Part shown: one piece after another, positions 1-7,352 of the stretch
Layout: the number at the start of each line of letters is the position of its first letter
Numbering within the stretch: position 1 is the first letter of the stretch
Assembly (NCBI GenBank): GCA_019746155.1
Contig: JAIESJ010000090.1
Coordinates: 1 to 36,121, forward strand
Reading direction: 5' to 3'
DNA from: Burkholderiales bacterium
GTDB lineage: Bacteria > Pseudomonadota > Gammaproteobacteria > Burkholderiales > SG8-41
Length of the DNA stretch: 36,121 nucleotides
Made by a program: the position numbers and the translations under genes
The notes under the pieces: model-generated
What the model was told of the DNA's origin: nothing
The model's database searches: none
What the model saw: only the letters and a program-made list of their open reading frames with translations

Positions 1-1393
1 CGGCAGCCACCACGATGCGAATACTGGCTTGCTCGCGGCGACAGTGGCGCAATGCGTTGCGGCACAGGTTCCACATCACCTGATTCAGATGACTGCGGTC
101 AAACAGGACATAAGGGTCGGCAACCGGATCGATTTTGAATATCCCGGGAGAAATCTTCTCGATCTGGCAGAATTGCTCGACAAAGGTTTTCAGGTAGTCG
201 ACGAGCTTGATTTTTTCGCGATGGGCGCTGTCTCTGCGATTCAGCCGCAGCACGTCCTTGACCATGCGGTCGAGCCGCATGGTGTTGTCGTGAATGATGG
301 TCAGCAGCCGGGTTGCGGTGTCACTGATCGCCGGTTCCTCCCGCAGCAATTCGGCAGCGTGGCTGATCGCTCCCAGGGGATTCCGGACTTCGTGCGCAAT
401 ATTGGCGGTGAGGCGGCCCAGCGCGGCGAGTTTCATCTGGCGCGCCTGCGTCTGGATGCGCGTCAGATCCTCGAGAAAGATCACCGCACCCACGCGTCGG
501 CTCCTGCCCACCGGCACGAAACGCGCGCTCAGCGCGCGACCGAGCGTCATCTCGCTCGCAACGTCGAATTCCGTCGCGTCGTTGCGCCATTCCTCAAGAC
601 GGGCGGCAAGCGCCGGTGCATAATCCTTGAGCAGCCTGTCGCGCCGCCCGCGCGGCAGCCCCAGAATGCGCTCGGCGCGCGCATTGCACTGGCGGATCAC
701 GCCCTGATCGTCGACCACCAGCACGCCATCCTGCATATCCTGGATCACAAGCTGGTTGACCTGCGCCAGGTTTTCGAGGTCGATCTCGCGCTGCGCCGCG
801 AGCCGCTCGCTCGCGAGAATGCGCTTGGCCAGCGTATGTGCAAGCCATGCCGTCGCGAAGTACCCGCCGGACAGCAGCCCCGCCTGCACGTACTGGGAGA
901 CGTGGCTGTCGAGCATGAGCACTTCGTAGGTCTGCTCGAGCAGCACCATGATGCTGGCAAGCGCGGCATAAAACAGCGTCAGACGCCCGCGGCTGATCAG
1001 TCCCGCGCCCGCAAGCGTGGCAAGCAATAAAAGCCCCAGTCCGCTGGAAATGCCGTTGCTGGCATAGATCAGGAGCACAATAAATACGATGTCGGTCGCG
1101 ACCTGGAGCGTCAGTTGCAAGTTGAAACGCCAGCGGATCCTGATCAGCACAAAACACGCCAGGCTGAACAGGATATAAGTGCTGGCCGCAGCCGCGAACA
1201 GCGTCTGATCGCGGGAGCCGAACTGCAGGGTATTGCTCCAGACCGCGACAATCGTGAGCAATAGTACGGCGATAATCAGCCGGTAGACGTTGAAGTAGAG
1301 CAGCGAGCGCCAGAATGAATCCGGGTAGGCGCCTGCCGGCGCAATGGATTCGGCAGCCCACTGCATGGTCCGGCTGGAATCTGCGATGGACAT
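1..1393 (-). CDS. pilS: Sensor histidine kinase PilS (partial, C-terminus outside window)
   Basis: Membrane sensor kinase of the PilS/PilR two-component system, which in other proteobacteria controls type IV pilin transcription. Of the 464 visible residues, about 35-190 hold several hydrophobic segments (six are expected for PilS). They are followed by a PAS-like domain (about 212-310, with MQDGVLVVDDQG) and a dimerisation/phosphoacceptor box NIAHEVRNPLGAISHAAELL with the likely phosphorylated His at 334. The N-box region (HLNQVMWNLCRNAL) is just reached, and the ATP-binding G boxes lie beyond the edge. The ATG at 1393 is chosen because the FWRSLLYFNVYRL stretch typical of PilS N-termini follows shortly after it. 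The PP0621-family gene lies 20 nt upstream, the usual betaproteobacterial arrangement. pilR would be expected just outside the window. Confidence 0.9.
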   Translation of the reverse strand, partial: MSIADSSRTMQWAAESIAPAGAYPDSFWRSLLYFNVYRLIIAVLLLTIVAVWSNTLQFGSRDQTLFAAAASTYILFSLACFVLIRIRWRFNLQLTLQVATDIVFIVLLIYASNGISSGLGLLLLATLAGAGLISRGRLTLFYAALASIMVLLEQTYEVLMLDSHVSQYVQAGLLSGGYFATAWLAHTLAKRILASERLAAQREIDLENLAQVNQLVIQDMQDGVLVVDDQGVIRQCNARAERILGLPRGRRDRLLKDYAPALAARLEEWRNDATEFDVASEMTLGRALSARFVPVGRSRRVGAVIFLEDLTRIQTQARQMKLAALGRLTANIAHEVRNPLGAISHAAELLREEPAISDTATRLLTIIHDNTMRLDRMVKDVLRLNRRDSAHREKIKLVDYLKTFVEQFCQIEKISPGIFKIDPVADPYVLFDRSHLNQVMWNLCRNALRHCRREQASIRIVVAA

Positions 1394-1413
1394 GGCCGGA
1401 TTACAAGACCACG

Positions 1414-1644
1414 TCAACTGGGTTTCTGGTGCAGGCGCTGATGCTCGGGACTGCAGAAGAACTGGCCGCCTGTCGTAAGGCTCTCGCTGCGCGGCAAATG
1501 CACGCCGCATTGCGCGCATCGCACCATGTCTTCTTCGCCCCCGGTCTGCGGCGGCTGCCCGTCTTTGCCCGCTTTCCTGCGATAGCCCTTGAGAATCCAG
1601 TAGGCAAGCAACAGGCCCAGCACGAGAAAAAGGATTTTTGCCAA
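1414..1644 (-). CDS. PP0621-family small membrane protein
   Basis: A 76-residue protein with an N-terminal hydrophobic segment (ILFLVLGLLLAYWILKGY), a basic linker and a C-terminal cysteine/histidine cluster (RCAQCGVHLPRSE, then FFCSPEHQRLH) that could bind a metal. This matches the small PP0621-like proteins often encoded directly upstream of pilS. Their function is not established. The start is a TTG at 1644 with only a weak ribosome-binding site, chosen because it gives the typical family N-terminus. It is probably co-transcribed with pilS 20 nt downstream. Confidence 0.75.
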   Translation of the reverse strand: MAKILFLVLGLLLAYWILKGYRRKAGKDGQPPQTGGEEDMVRCAQCGVHLPRSESLTTGGQFFCSPEHQRLHQKPS

Positions 1645-1734
1645 GCGTCACGCCCAGTGAAATGTGATGCGCTAGTTTGCCGCAACCGCCGCCGCCCGTC
1701 GAGTGCCGCGCGGCCGGACACGCCGGAAGCGTGA

Positions 1735-2289
1735 CTACCGCGGGAGTTTGCCGGCCTGAGCGTGCGCCGCTTCGGGGTCCACCTGCAGCGCCTCGAGAAA
1801 ACGGGACACCAGATTGTAGCCCCCGATCGTCGCCGTCAACTCGACCAGCTGACGCCGGTTAAAGTGGAGGCGCAGCGCATCGAAAACCGCATCGGCGACG
1901 TGAATCTCGCGCGTCATTGCATCGGTATAGGCAAGCACCGCACGCTGCGCGTCACTGAACAGTGCCGATTCCCGCCATTTGCCGAGCGCGTCGATCTGCT
2001 CCCGGGTGACGCCCTCCTTCAGCGCAAACGGGACATGCGCGCGGTATTCGTATTCGGCACCGTTGATGATCGCCACACGCAGGATCGCGAGCTCGCGATA
2101 ACCGCCGGGAAGCTCGCATTTCTGGCGGATCGCGGTAAACAGATTCAGCCAGCCCGCGGCCACGCTCGGGCTGTTGAGCAGCATCCTGTAGAGATTCAGC
2201 ATGCGCCCGCCACGCTCGGAACGGATCTGCTCCGCGAGCGCCTTGATTTCCGGGCTGCTGTTTTCGTCGGCGTAGGGAACGCGGGCCAT
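1735..2289 (-). CDS. Carboxymuconolactone decarboxylase / AhpD-like family protein
   Basis: A 184-residue all-helical protein of the CMD/AhpD fold. The family motif is seen as RELAILRVAIINGAEYEYRAH (residues about 65-85), with His85 conserved. The redox CxxC of true AhpD alkylhydroperoxidases is replaced by EYEY, so peroxidase activity by the AhpD mechanism is unlikely. This variant is common among uncharacterised CMD proteins. The ATG at 2289 is preferred because CTGGAG precedes it at suitable spacing; a longer in-frame extension to 2349 would run into the tRNA terminator hairpin. The gene lies directly behind the tRNA-Pro 3' copy and terminator. Confidence 0.8.
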   Translation of the reverse strand: MARVPYADENSSPEIKALAEQIRSERGGRMLNLYRMLLNSPSVAAGWLNLFTAIRQKCELPGGYRELAILRVAIINGAEYEYRAHVPFALKEGVTREQIDALGKWRESALFSDAQRAVLAYTDAMTREIHVADAVFDALRLHFNRRQLVELTATIGGYNLVSRFLEALQVDPEAAHAQAGKLPR

Positions 2290-2308
2290 GATGATTTGCT
2301 CCAGGGGA

Positions 2309-2343
2309 AATAAAAAAGCGCGCGATTTATTGTTTCTCGCGCT
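2309..2343 (-). terminator. Rho-independent terminator, probably the original tRNA-Pro terminator
   Basis: On the minus strand, AGCGCG and CGCGCT form a stem (plus-strand 2317-2322 with 2338-2343) followed directly by a run of T (plus-strand A-tract 2312-2317). It lies 11 nt beyond the duplicated tRNA-Pro 3' end. This suggests that it terminated tRNA-Pro before the island separated the two. Confidence 0.7.
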
Positions 2344-2353
2344 GACCAATGAG

Positions 2354-2398
<45 letters not shown>

Positions 2399-2510
2399 TC
2401 CTTAACTTTAGTTGCATTTAATTATAAATCATTTGGTTAGCCGCATTGTTAATTCTAGATTATGCCAAAAAGTGCCCATGCATATCTCAAGCCGTATATA
2501 AAGTAAGTAT

Positions 2511-3150
2511 CCCCCGGCAAAGCCGGGGGCTTTAGAATGTGAGCCGCTCAAAGCGGCAATGCGGGGTCGCTAACGCGGCCCCGATCCTCTTGGGCCACCG
2601 TAACGGTGGCCAGTTAGCGCCACAGGTTCATTTGCTCCAGTCGCTTGTCCTCGTCCTCCTGGCGCCGGATGTACTCCCGAATCACGGCTTCGTCCCGTCC
2701 CACCGTGGAAACAAAGTACCCCCTCGCCCAGAAGGGCTGCCCGACGAAGTTCCGCTTCCGTTCTCCGTACACCCGTGCCAGATGAATCGCGCTCTTGCCC
2801 TTGATGTAACCCACCACCTGTGACACAGCGTACTTCGGCGGAATCGCGATCATCATGTGCACATGGTCCGGCATCAGGTGCCCTTCTTCGATCCGGCTTT
2901 CCTTCTGCATCGCCAGCCTTCGAAACCCCTCGCCCAAGTGCTGACGCAACTCTACGTACAGCGTTCGTCTTCGACACTTCGGTATGAAAACGACGTGGTA
3001 TTTGCACTCCCAAGCCGTGTGGCTTAGGCTCTCGTACTCGTCCATCGTGATTCTCCCTTTCGTGTGCTTGGCGGCTCACGATCCGGAGTTTCACCGATGG
3101 ACTCCCGTATTTGTCAAACTTCTGCTGCCTCCCCGGCAGAGCCGGGGGGC
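2511..3150 (-). mobile_element. IS200/IS605-family insertion element, approximate ends
   Basis: One Y1 transposase gene is flanked by GC-rich hairpins at both ends: CCCCCGGC-AAA-GCCGGGGG at 2511-2529 and CCCCGGC-AGA-GCCGGGG at 3131-3147. Such subterminal hairpins are the hallmark of single-strand transposing IS200/IS605 elements, which have no terminal inverted repeats and make no target duplication. Further small hairpins lie just behind the transposase stop (2543-2557 and 2593-2611). No tnpB is present. The element abuts the truncated integrase, so it or an associated deletion removed the integrase N-terminus. Exact ends cannot be set from sequence alone. Confidence 0.75.
2614..3045 (-). 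CDS. tnpA: IS200/IS605 family transposase TnpA
   Basis: A 143-residue Y1 HUH endonuclease that would cut and rejoin single-stranded element ends. Visible features are the HUH motif in MPDHVHMMIAIPP (about residues 76-88) and the catalytic tyrosine in VIREYIRRQEDED (about 120-132). The family N-terminal strand HTAWECKYHVVFIPKCRRR is also present. The length matches intact family members and no frameshift is seen, so it may be active. It is transcribed against the neighbouring integrase remnant. Confidence 0.9.
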   Translation of the reverse strand: MDEYESLSHTAWECKYHVVFIPKCRRRTLYVELRQHLGEGFRRLAMQKESRIEEGHLMPDHVHMMIAIPPKYAVSQVVGYIKGKSAIHLARVYGERKRNFVGQPFWARGYFVSTVGRDEAVIREYIRRQEDEDKRLEQMNLWR

Positions 3151-3159
3151 CTCCCTTGG

Positions 3160-3589
3160 TAGGCTAGAGGGGAAAGATACCAAGAGCAAGCGGCGACGCT
3201 ATATCCCCATTAATCAGGAAACACGGCAAGTGATATTGAACCGATTGCGTTTCCGGGCTGAACACTGCCGGATTCACCGTGGCTGTTCTGTCACAAGGAC
3301 GGGGAGCGCATCCAAGCGGTGCAGACAAGTTTTGAGCGGGCCAGGAGCGTTGCCGCCCTCCCCCGGCTTCCGTATCCACGATCTGCGCCATACCTGTGCG
3401 TCCTGGCTCGTTACGGAGGGCGTTAGTCTATACTTTGTAAAAGAACTGCTCGGCCATGCCAGCGTCGAAACAACTGAGCGTTACGTGTATCTGGCACCGG
3501 AAAACCTGCGGCAGGCGGTATCCGTGCTCGAAGGGCTGTCGAAAATCGCCCAGGTAGCCGGGGAAATCAAGCCGGAAAAGGCAGCATGA
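3160..3589 (+). pseudogene. Tyrosine recombinase (phage-type integrase), C-terminal remnant
   Basis: The catalytic-domain end is clear: FRIHDLRHTCASWLVTEG, then KELLGHASVETTERYVYLAPENL, giving the HxLRH, LGH and final Tyr of tyrosine recombinases. The preceding part (DTKSKRRRYIPINQETR) is in the same frame. Between them (about 3273-3360) the recognisable sequence PDSPWLFCHKDGERIQAVQT continues only in another frame, implying two compensating single-base shifts, the second in a C-run. The N-terminal half is absent and replaced by the IS200-like element. It was presumably the integrase of the tRNA-Pro island and is almost certainly non-functional. It ends 7 nt before brnT. Confidence 0.85.
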
Positions 3590-3596
3590 GGAAGTC

Positions 3597-3866
3597 ATGC
3601 AATTTCGATGGGACTCGAACAAAGACCGTGCCAACCGCCGCAAGCACGGAGTATCATTTGAGGAAGCAACCACCGTTTTTGGTGACCCTCTGGCGATGAC
3701 GATTTCCGATCCTGACCATTCCGTCGGGGAGGAACGATTCGCAACGCTGGGGCGCACCATGGCTGGTCGGTTGGTTGTGGTGATTCACGCTGAGCAAGAG
3801 GATATTGTTCGCATCATTTCTGCCCGAGAGGCATCGACCCATGAACGAAAACGCTACGAATCGTAA
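3597..3866 (+). CDS. brnT: BrnT-family toxin (type II toxin-antitoxin)
   Basis: An 89-residue protein with the BrnT (DUF497) signature: FRWDSNKDRANRRKHGVSFEEATTVFGDP near the N-terminus and a C-terminal IISAREASTHERKRYE. BrnT proteins are RelE-fold ribonucleases held in check by BrnA. The start at 3597 has a good ribosome-binding site (GAGGAAG) and lies just behind the integrase remnant stop. The following antitoxin-like gene overlaps it by 26 bp, a typical toxin-first brnTA order. It is cargo of the tRNA-Pro island. Confidence 0.85.
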   Translation: MQFRWDSNKDRANRRKHGVSFEEATTVFGDPLAMTISDPDHSVGEERFATLGRTMAGRLVVVIHAEQEDIVRIISAREASTHERKRYES

Positions 3867-4107
3867 GGCCCGCAAGAGCACTGCCGACAAGATGCGCCCG
3901 GAATACGATTTTTCCGGTGCGGTGCGCGGGAAGTATTACAAACGCTATCTTGAGGGCACCAACGTCGTTGTGCTGGAGCCTGACGTTGCCAAGCGTTTCA
4001 AGACAGCGGCGGCGGTCAATGACGCGCTTCGATCGTTCCTGCGCGCCCAAAGCACGCCGCGTGCATCAGGCCCGACACGAACTCGGCGGCAGGCATCAGG
4101 CCGCTAG
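3841..4107 (+). CDS. BrnA-like antitoxin
   Basis: An 88-residue protein with the short motif RPEYDFSGAVRGKYYKRY, followed by a segment (VVVLEPDVAKRFKTAAAVNDALRSFLRA) that resembles a ribbon-helix-helix DNA-binding C-terminus. This layout is common in antitoxins partnered with BrnT. The ATG at 3841 is chosen because the motif begins soon after it; earlier in-frame starts lie inside brnT. The last about 20 residues are Arg/Ala-rich and look poorly conserved. Assignment rests mainly on position and the EYDFS motif, so confidence is moderate. Confidence 0.7.
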   Translation: MNENATNRKARKSTADKMRPEYDFSGAVRGKYYKRYLEGTNVVVLEPDVAKRFKTAAAVNDALRSFLRAQSTPRASGPTRTRRQASGR

Positions 4108-4197
4108 GTTGCTTATTCTGAGAGCGATGGCGTCACGATTCTGTCACGTCACACCGGGAGAACAACCAGAGACCAACAACTAACTGCTTGAAATTAT

Positions 4198-4274
<77 letters not shown>

Positions 4275-4312
4275 ATTCCCGACTTGCGACTTCCAAGAGC
4301 CTCTGATAACCA

Positions 4313-4339
4313 ACAGGGGCACGTCGTGCGCGCCCCTGT
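4313..4339 (-). terminator. Hairpin directly behind ispB (possible terminator)
   Basis: A perfect 8-bp stem, ACAGGGGC with GCCCCTGT (4313-4320 with 4332-4339), begins at the ispB stop codon. No clear T-run follows on the minus strand, so it may be a weak terminator or an mRNA-end stabiliser. Confidence 0.4.
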
Positions 4340-5307
4340 CAGTAACTTCTCGTCACAGCAAAGTCCGCCAATTGTAGCAAATAATCGCGATATTTTGAAT
4401 TTGGCAGGAAGGACAAAGCTTCCCGGGCAGCGCGCGATTCGGTTCGAGCCTGCTCGCGCGCGTAATCGAGCGCGCCGGTCTGGCGGATGGCGTCGAGCAC
4501 CGCCGACATCTCCTCGATACCCCCATGCTCGATGGCGCGGCGGATGAGCGCAGTCTGCTCGCGGGTGCCGTGCCTGATGGCATGGATCAGCGGCAGCGTA
4601 GGCTTGCCTTCGGCGAGATCGTCGCCCACGTTCTTGCCGATCACAGAATGGTCGCCGGAATAATCGAGCACGTCGTCGATCAGCTGGAAAGCCGTGCCCA
4701 GATGCATGCCGTAGGCCGCCATCGCCTCCTCGGTCTGCGCCGACGCTCTGCCGAGAATGGCGCCGAGACGGGTCGAGGCTTCGAACAGCTTGGCGGTCTT
4801 GTAGCGGATGACCTGCAGATAGCCCTGCTCGTCAATATCCGCGTTATGGCAATTCATGAGCTGCAGCACCTCGCCCTCGGCGATGACGTTGGTGGCATCC
4901 GCGAGCACCTGCAGCACGCGCATGTTGTCGACCTCCACCATCATCTGGAACGCCCGCGAATAAACAAAGTCGCCAACCAGCACGCTCGCAGCGTTGCCGA
5001 AAAGCGCATTCGACGTCGGGCGTCCGCGCCGCAACGCGGATTCGTCGACGACGTCGTCGTGCAGCAGCGTCGCAGTGTGGATGAATTCGACCACCGCCGC
5101 GAGTTCATGATGATGCCTGCCCTGGTAGCCGAGAGCCTTCGCCGCAAGGATGACCAGAGTCGGGCGCAGCCGCTTGCCGCCGCCGCCGATGATGTATTCG
5201 GCAACCTGGCGGATCAGCACAACATCGGAATGCAGGCGGCTGCGGATTACCTCGTCCACTGCCTGCATGTCGGCGGCAATGAAGGCACGAATGGCGTCGA
5301 TTGGCAC
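4339..5307 (-). CDS. ispB: Polyprenyl (octaprenyl) diphosphate synthase
   Basis: Trans-prenyltransferase that extends farnesyl diphosphate with isopentenyl diphosphate to make the ubiquinone side chain. Both Asp-rich motifs are present: LLHDDVVDE (DD at 84-85) and QLIDDVLDYSGD (DD at 211-212). GGGGKRLRPTLV near residue 41 forms the substrate-phosphate loop. The GTG at 5307 gives 322 residues, close to E. coli IspB, and a N-terminus PIDAIRAF. The open frame extends further upstream but without family similarity. The gene is divergent from rplU-rpmA, a conserved arrangement. A possible minus-strand -10 (TATCAT) lies shortly upstream. Confidence 0.93.
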   Translation of the reverse strand: MPIDAIRAFIAADMQAVDEVIRSRLHSDVVLIRQVAEYIIGGGGKRLRPTLVILAAKALGYQGRHHHELAAVVEFIHTATLLHDDVVDESALRRGRPTSNALFGNAASVLVGDFVYSRAFQMMVEVDNMRVLQVLADATNVIAEGEVLQLMNCHNADIDEQGYLQVIRYKTAKLFEASTRLGAILGRASAQTEEAMAAYGMHLGTAFQLIDDVLDYSGDHSVIGKNVGDDLAEGKPTLPLIHAIRHGTREQTALIRRAIEHGGIEEMSAVLDAIRQTGALDYAREQARTESRAAREALSFLPNSKYRDYLLQLADFAVTRSY

Positions 5308-5471
5308 GGGAGTTCCGCTGAACAAAAAGCATTGATGATACCAGCGTAGCCTGACCGCGGCAGGGGCCACAAGTGCCGCCTCCGCCGCCGGAACCCGCAT
5401 CCGCCGCACCGCACCGCACCTAAGCCTTTGACGCCAAACCCTTCCTACCATTCCGTCCCGATCGATTTTCT

Positions 5472-5500
5472 TTGACTCCAGGACATAATTTTTGTAGAAT
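5472..5500 (+). promoter_or_regulatory. Sigma-70 promoter of rplU-rpmA
   Basis: TTGACT (5472-5477) and TAGAAT (5495-5500) are separated by exactly 17 nt, 35 nt upstream of the rplU start. This is a strong match to the housekeeping consensus. Confidence 0.8.
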
Positions 5501-5535
5501 GCACGGTTTTCCAAAAAGCCTTAATGGGGTTATCC

Positions 5536-5847
5536 ATGTATGCGGTCATAAAAACCGGCGGCAAGCAGTACCGGGTGAGCGCCGGCGAAAAACTCAAAGT
5601 AGAACAGATACCTGCAGACATCGGGGCCGAGATCGTGCTGGATCAGGTATTGATGGTCGGCGATGGTGATGCGGTCAAATTGGGCGCGCCGCTGGTGAGC
5701 GGTGCTTCGGTCACGGCCAAAGTGATCGCACACGGCCGCGGCGACAAAGTGCGCATTTTCAAGATGCGCCGCCGCAAGCATTATCGCAAGACCCAGGGTC
5801 ACCGTCAGAACTTCACCGAGATCGAAATTCTCGGCATTGCGGGCTAA
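5536..5847 (+). CDS. rplU: 50S ribosomal protein L21
   Basis: A 103-residue large-subunit ribosomal protein that binds 23S rRNA. It has the family start MYAVIKTGGKQYRV and the C-terminal signature KMRRRKHYRKTQGHRQ. The ATG at 5536 is chosen over an in-frame upstream ATG at 5524 because L21 proteins start at MYAV. The first gene of rplU-rpmA, it lies 11 nt ahead of rpmA and behind a strong promoter. Confidence 0.98.
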   Translation: MYAVIKTGGKQYRVSAGEKLKVEQIPADIGAEIVLDQVLMVGDGDAVKLGAPLVSGASVTAKVIAHGRGDKVRIFKMRRRKHYRKTQGHRQNFTEIEILGIAG

Positions 5848-5858
5848 GGAGCGGACAC

Positions 5859-6116
5859 ATGGCACATAAAAAAGCAGGCGGCAGTTCGCGTAACGGCCGC
5901 GATTCACAGGCCAAGCGGCTGGGCGTGAAGTGCTTCGGCGGCGAACTCGTGCCGGCGGGCAGCATCATCATCCGCCAGCGCGGCACGCAGGTCCATGCGG
6001 GCGACAACGTCGGCATCGGCAAGGACCATACCCTGTTCGCCAAGGTGACGGGGAAGATCGAGTTCTCGCAGAAAGGCCCGCGCAAACACAAGATGGTCAG
6101 CGTCGTTCCCGCCTGA
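5859..6116 (+). CDS. rpmA: 50S ribosomal protein L27
   Basis: An 85-residue ribosomal protein whose N-terminal tail (MAHKKAGGSSRNGRDS) reaches the peptidyl-transferase centre. The signature GVKCFGGELVPAGSIIIRQR is intact. The mature tail starts directly, without the cleaved prosequence found in Firmicutes L27. An AAGGAG ribosome-binding site precedes the start, and a terminator follows at 6140. Confidence 0.98.
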   Translation: MAHKKAGGSSRNGRDSQAKRLGVKCFGGELVPAGSIIIRQRGTQVHAGDNVGIGKDHTLFAKVTGKIEFSQKGPRKHKMVSVVPA

Positions 6117-6139
6117 CACAAGCATGGTTCGGCGAAAAG

Positions 6140-6166
6140 GCCCTGTCGGAACGGCAGGGCTTTTTT
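6140..6166 (+). terminator. Rho-independent terminator after rpmA
   Basis: GCCCTG (6140-6145) pairs with CAGGGC (6155-6160), followed by six T (6161-6166), 24 nt behind the L27 stop. A second small hairpin, TCCCTCA/TGAGGGA at about 6185-6206, lies between this and obgE. Confidence 0.85.
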
Positions 6167-6247
6167 ATTCCGGATACGAGTAAGTCCCTCATCCCCCCGT
6201 GAGGGAAAAGCGGTTTTCCACCCGTTTACTCGTTCATGGATTCACTT

Positions 6248-7303
6248 ATGAAATTCATTGACGAAGCGATCATCGAAGTCCATGCCGGCAAAGGCGGGGA
6301 TGGCTCCGCCAGTTTCCGGCGCGAGAAATTCGTGCCGCGCGGCGGGCCGGACGGCGGCGACGGCGGGCGCGGCGGCAGCGTCTATGCGATCGCCGATCGC
6401 AACATCAATACCCTGATCGACTACCGCTATGCACGCATCCATCGCGCCGGGAACGGCGAAAAGGGGCGCGGCTCCGACTGCTACGGCAAGTCGGCGTCCG
6501 ACATCGTGCTGCGCATGCCGGTGGGCACGGTGGTAAGCGACCTCGAAACCGGCGAGATCATTGCCGACCTCGATCACCACGGGCAGAAGGCCATGCTCGC
6601 CAAGGGCGGCAAGGGGGGATTGGGTAACCTGCATTTCAAATCGAGCGTGAACCGGGCCCCGCGCCAGTTCACGCTCGGCGAGCCGGGCGAAAGCCGCAAC
6701 CTGAAGCTCGAACTCAGGGTGCTCGCCGACGTCGGACTGCTCGGCATGCCCAACGCCGGGAAATCGACCTTCATCCGCGCCATTTCCGCCGCACGGCCCA
6801 AGGTTGCCGATTATCCTTTCACTACCCTGCACCCCAATCTCGGCATGGTGCGCGTCGATGTCAATCGCAGCTTTGTCGTCGCCGACATTCCCGGGCTGAT
6901 CGAAGGCGCGGCGGAAGGCGCCGGCCTCGGGCACCGGTTTTTACGACACCTGGCACGCACCCGGCTGCTGCTGCATCTCGTTGACATTGCGCCCCTCGAT
7001 GAGAGCGCCAACCCGGTACGCGAAGCGAAAGCCCTTGCCAAAGAGCTCAAAAAATACGACGAGGCGCTCTACCGCAAGCCGCGCTGGCTGGTGCTGAACA
7101 AGACCGATCTGCTCGAACCGGAACAACGCGACAGGATCGCAAGGAAATTCGTCAAGGATTTGGGCTGGAAGGGGAAAAGCTTTATCATCTCCGCACTCAC
7201 CGGCGAGGGCTGCAAGGGGCTTGTCTACGCGATCATGGAATACCTGGAACAACAGCAAGGCGGAACCGCAGAGGATGCGGAGGACGCCGTCCTTCATCCC
7301 TAA
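6248..7303 (+). CDS. obgE: GTPase Obg/CgtA
   Basis: Ribosome-associated GTPase acting in 50S maturation and stress control. The glycine-rich Obg fold fills residues 1-158 (GKGGDGSASFRREKF, GGPDGGDGGRGGSV). The G domain follows: G1 GMPNAGKST (166-174), FTTL switch, G3 DIPGLIEGA (213-221), G4 NKTD (284-287) and G5-like SALTGEG. The 351-residue length is typical and the C-terminal tail is short. The start at 6248 (MKFIDEA) is preferred over 6236 because it matches the family. Neither start has a good ribosome-binding site. Confidence 0.96.
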   Translation: MKFIDEAIIEVHAGKGGDGSASFRREKFVPRGGPDGGDGGRGGSVYAIADRNINTLIDYRYARIHRAGNGEKGRGSDCYGKSASDIVLRMPVGTVVSDLETGEIIADLDHHGQKAMLAKGGKGGLGNLHFKSSVNRAPRQFTLGEPGESRNLKLELRVLADVGLLGMPNAGKSTFIRAISAARPKVADYPFTTLHPNLGMVRVDVNRSFVVADIPGLIEGAAEGAGLGHRFLRHLARTRLLLHLVDIAPLDESANPVREAKALAKELKKYDEALYRKPRWLVLNKTDLLEPEQRDRIARKFVKDLGWKGKSFIISALTGEGCKGLVYAIMEYLEQQQGGTAEDAEDAVLHP

Positions 7304-7352
7304 CCTCTGCCGATCAGCCTGATGAATAATTACCTTTACGTCAAGGCTTTCC

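Noticed and set aside
594..1361. Minus-strand frame of 255 codons in the first kilobase
   Set aside because: The frame that contains the PilS membrane segments, PAS domain and His box is a different one on the same strand, running off the left edge.
6185..6206. TCCCTCA/TGAGGGA hairpin before obgE as a member of the gap-hairpin family
   Set aside because: It is short, not placed at a stop codon and lies behind a normal terminator. The similarity to the valS insert is only CCCTCA plus a C-run.
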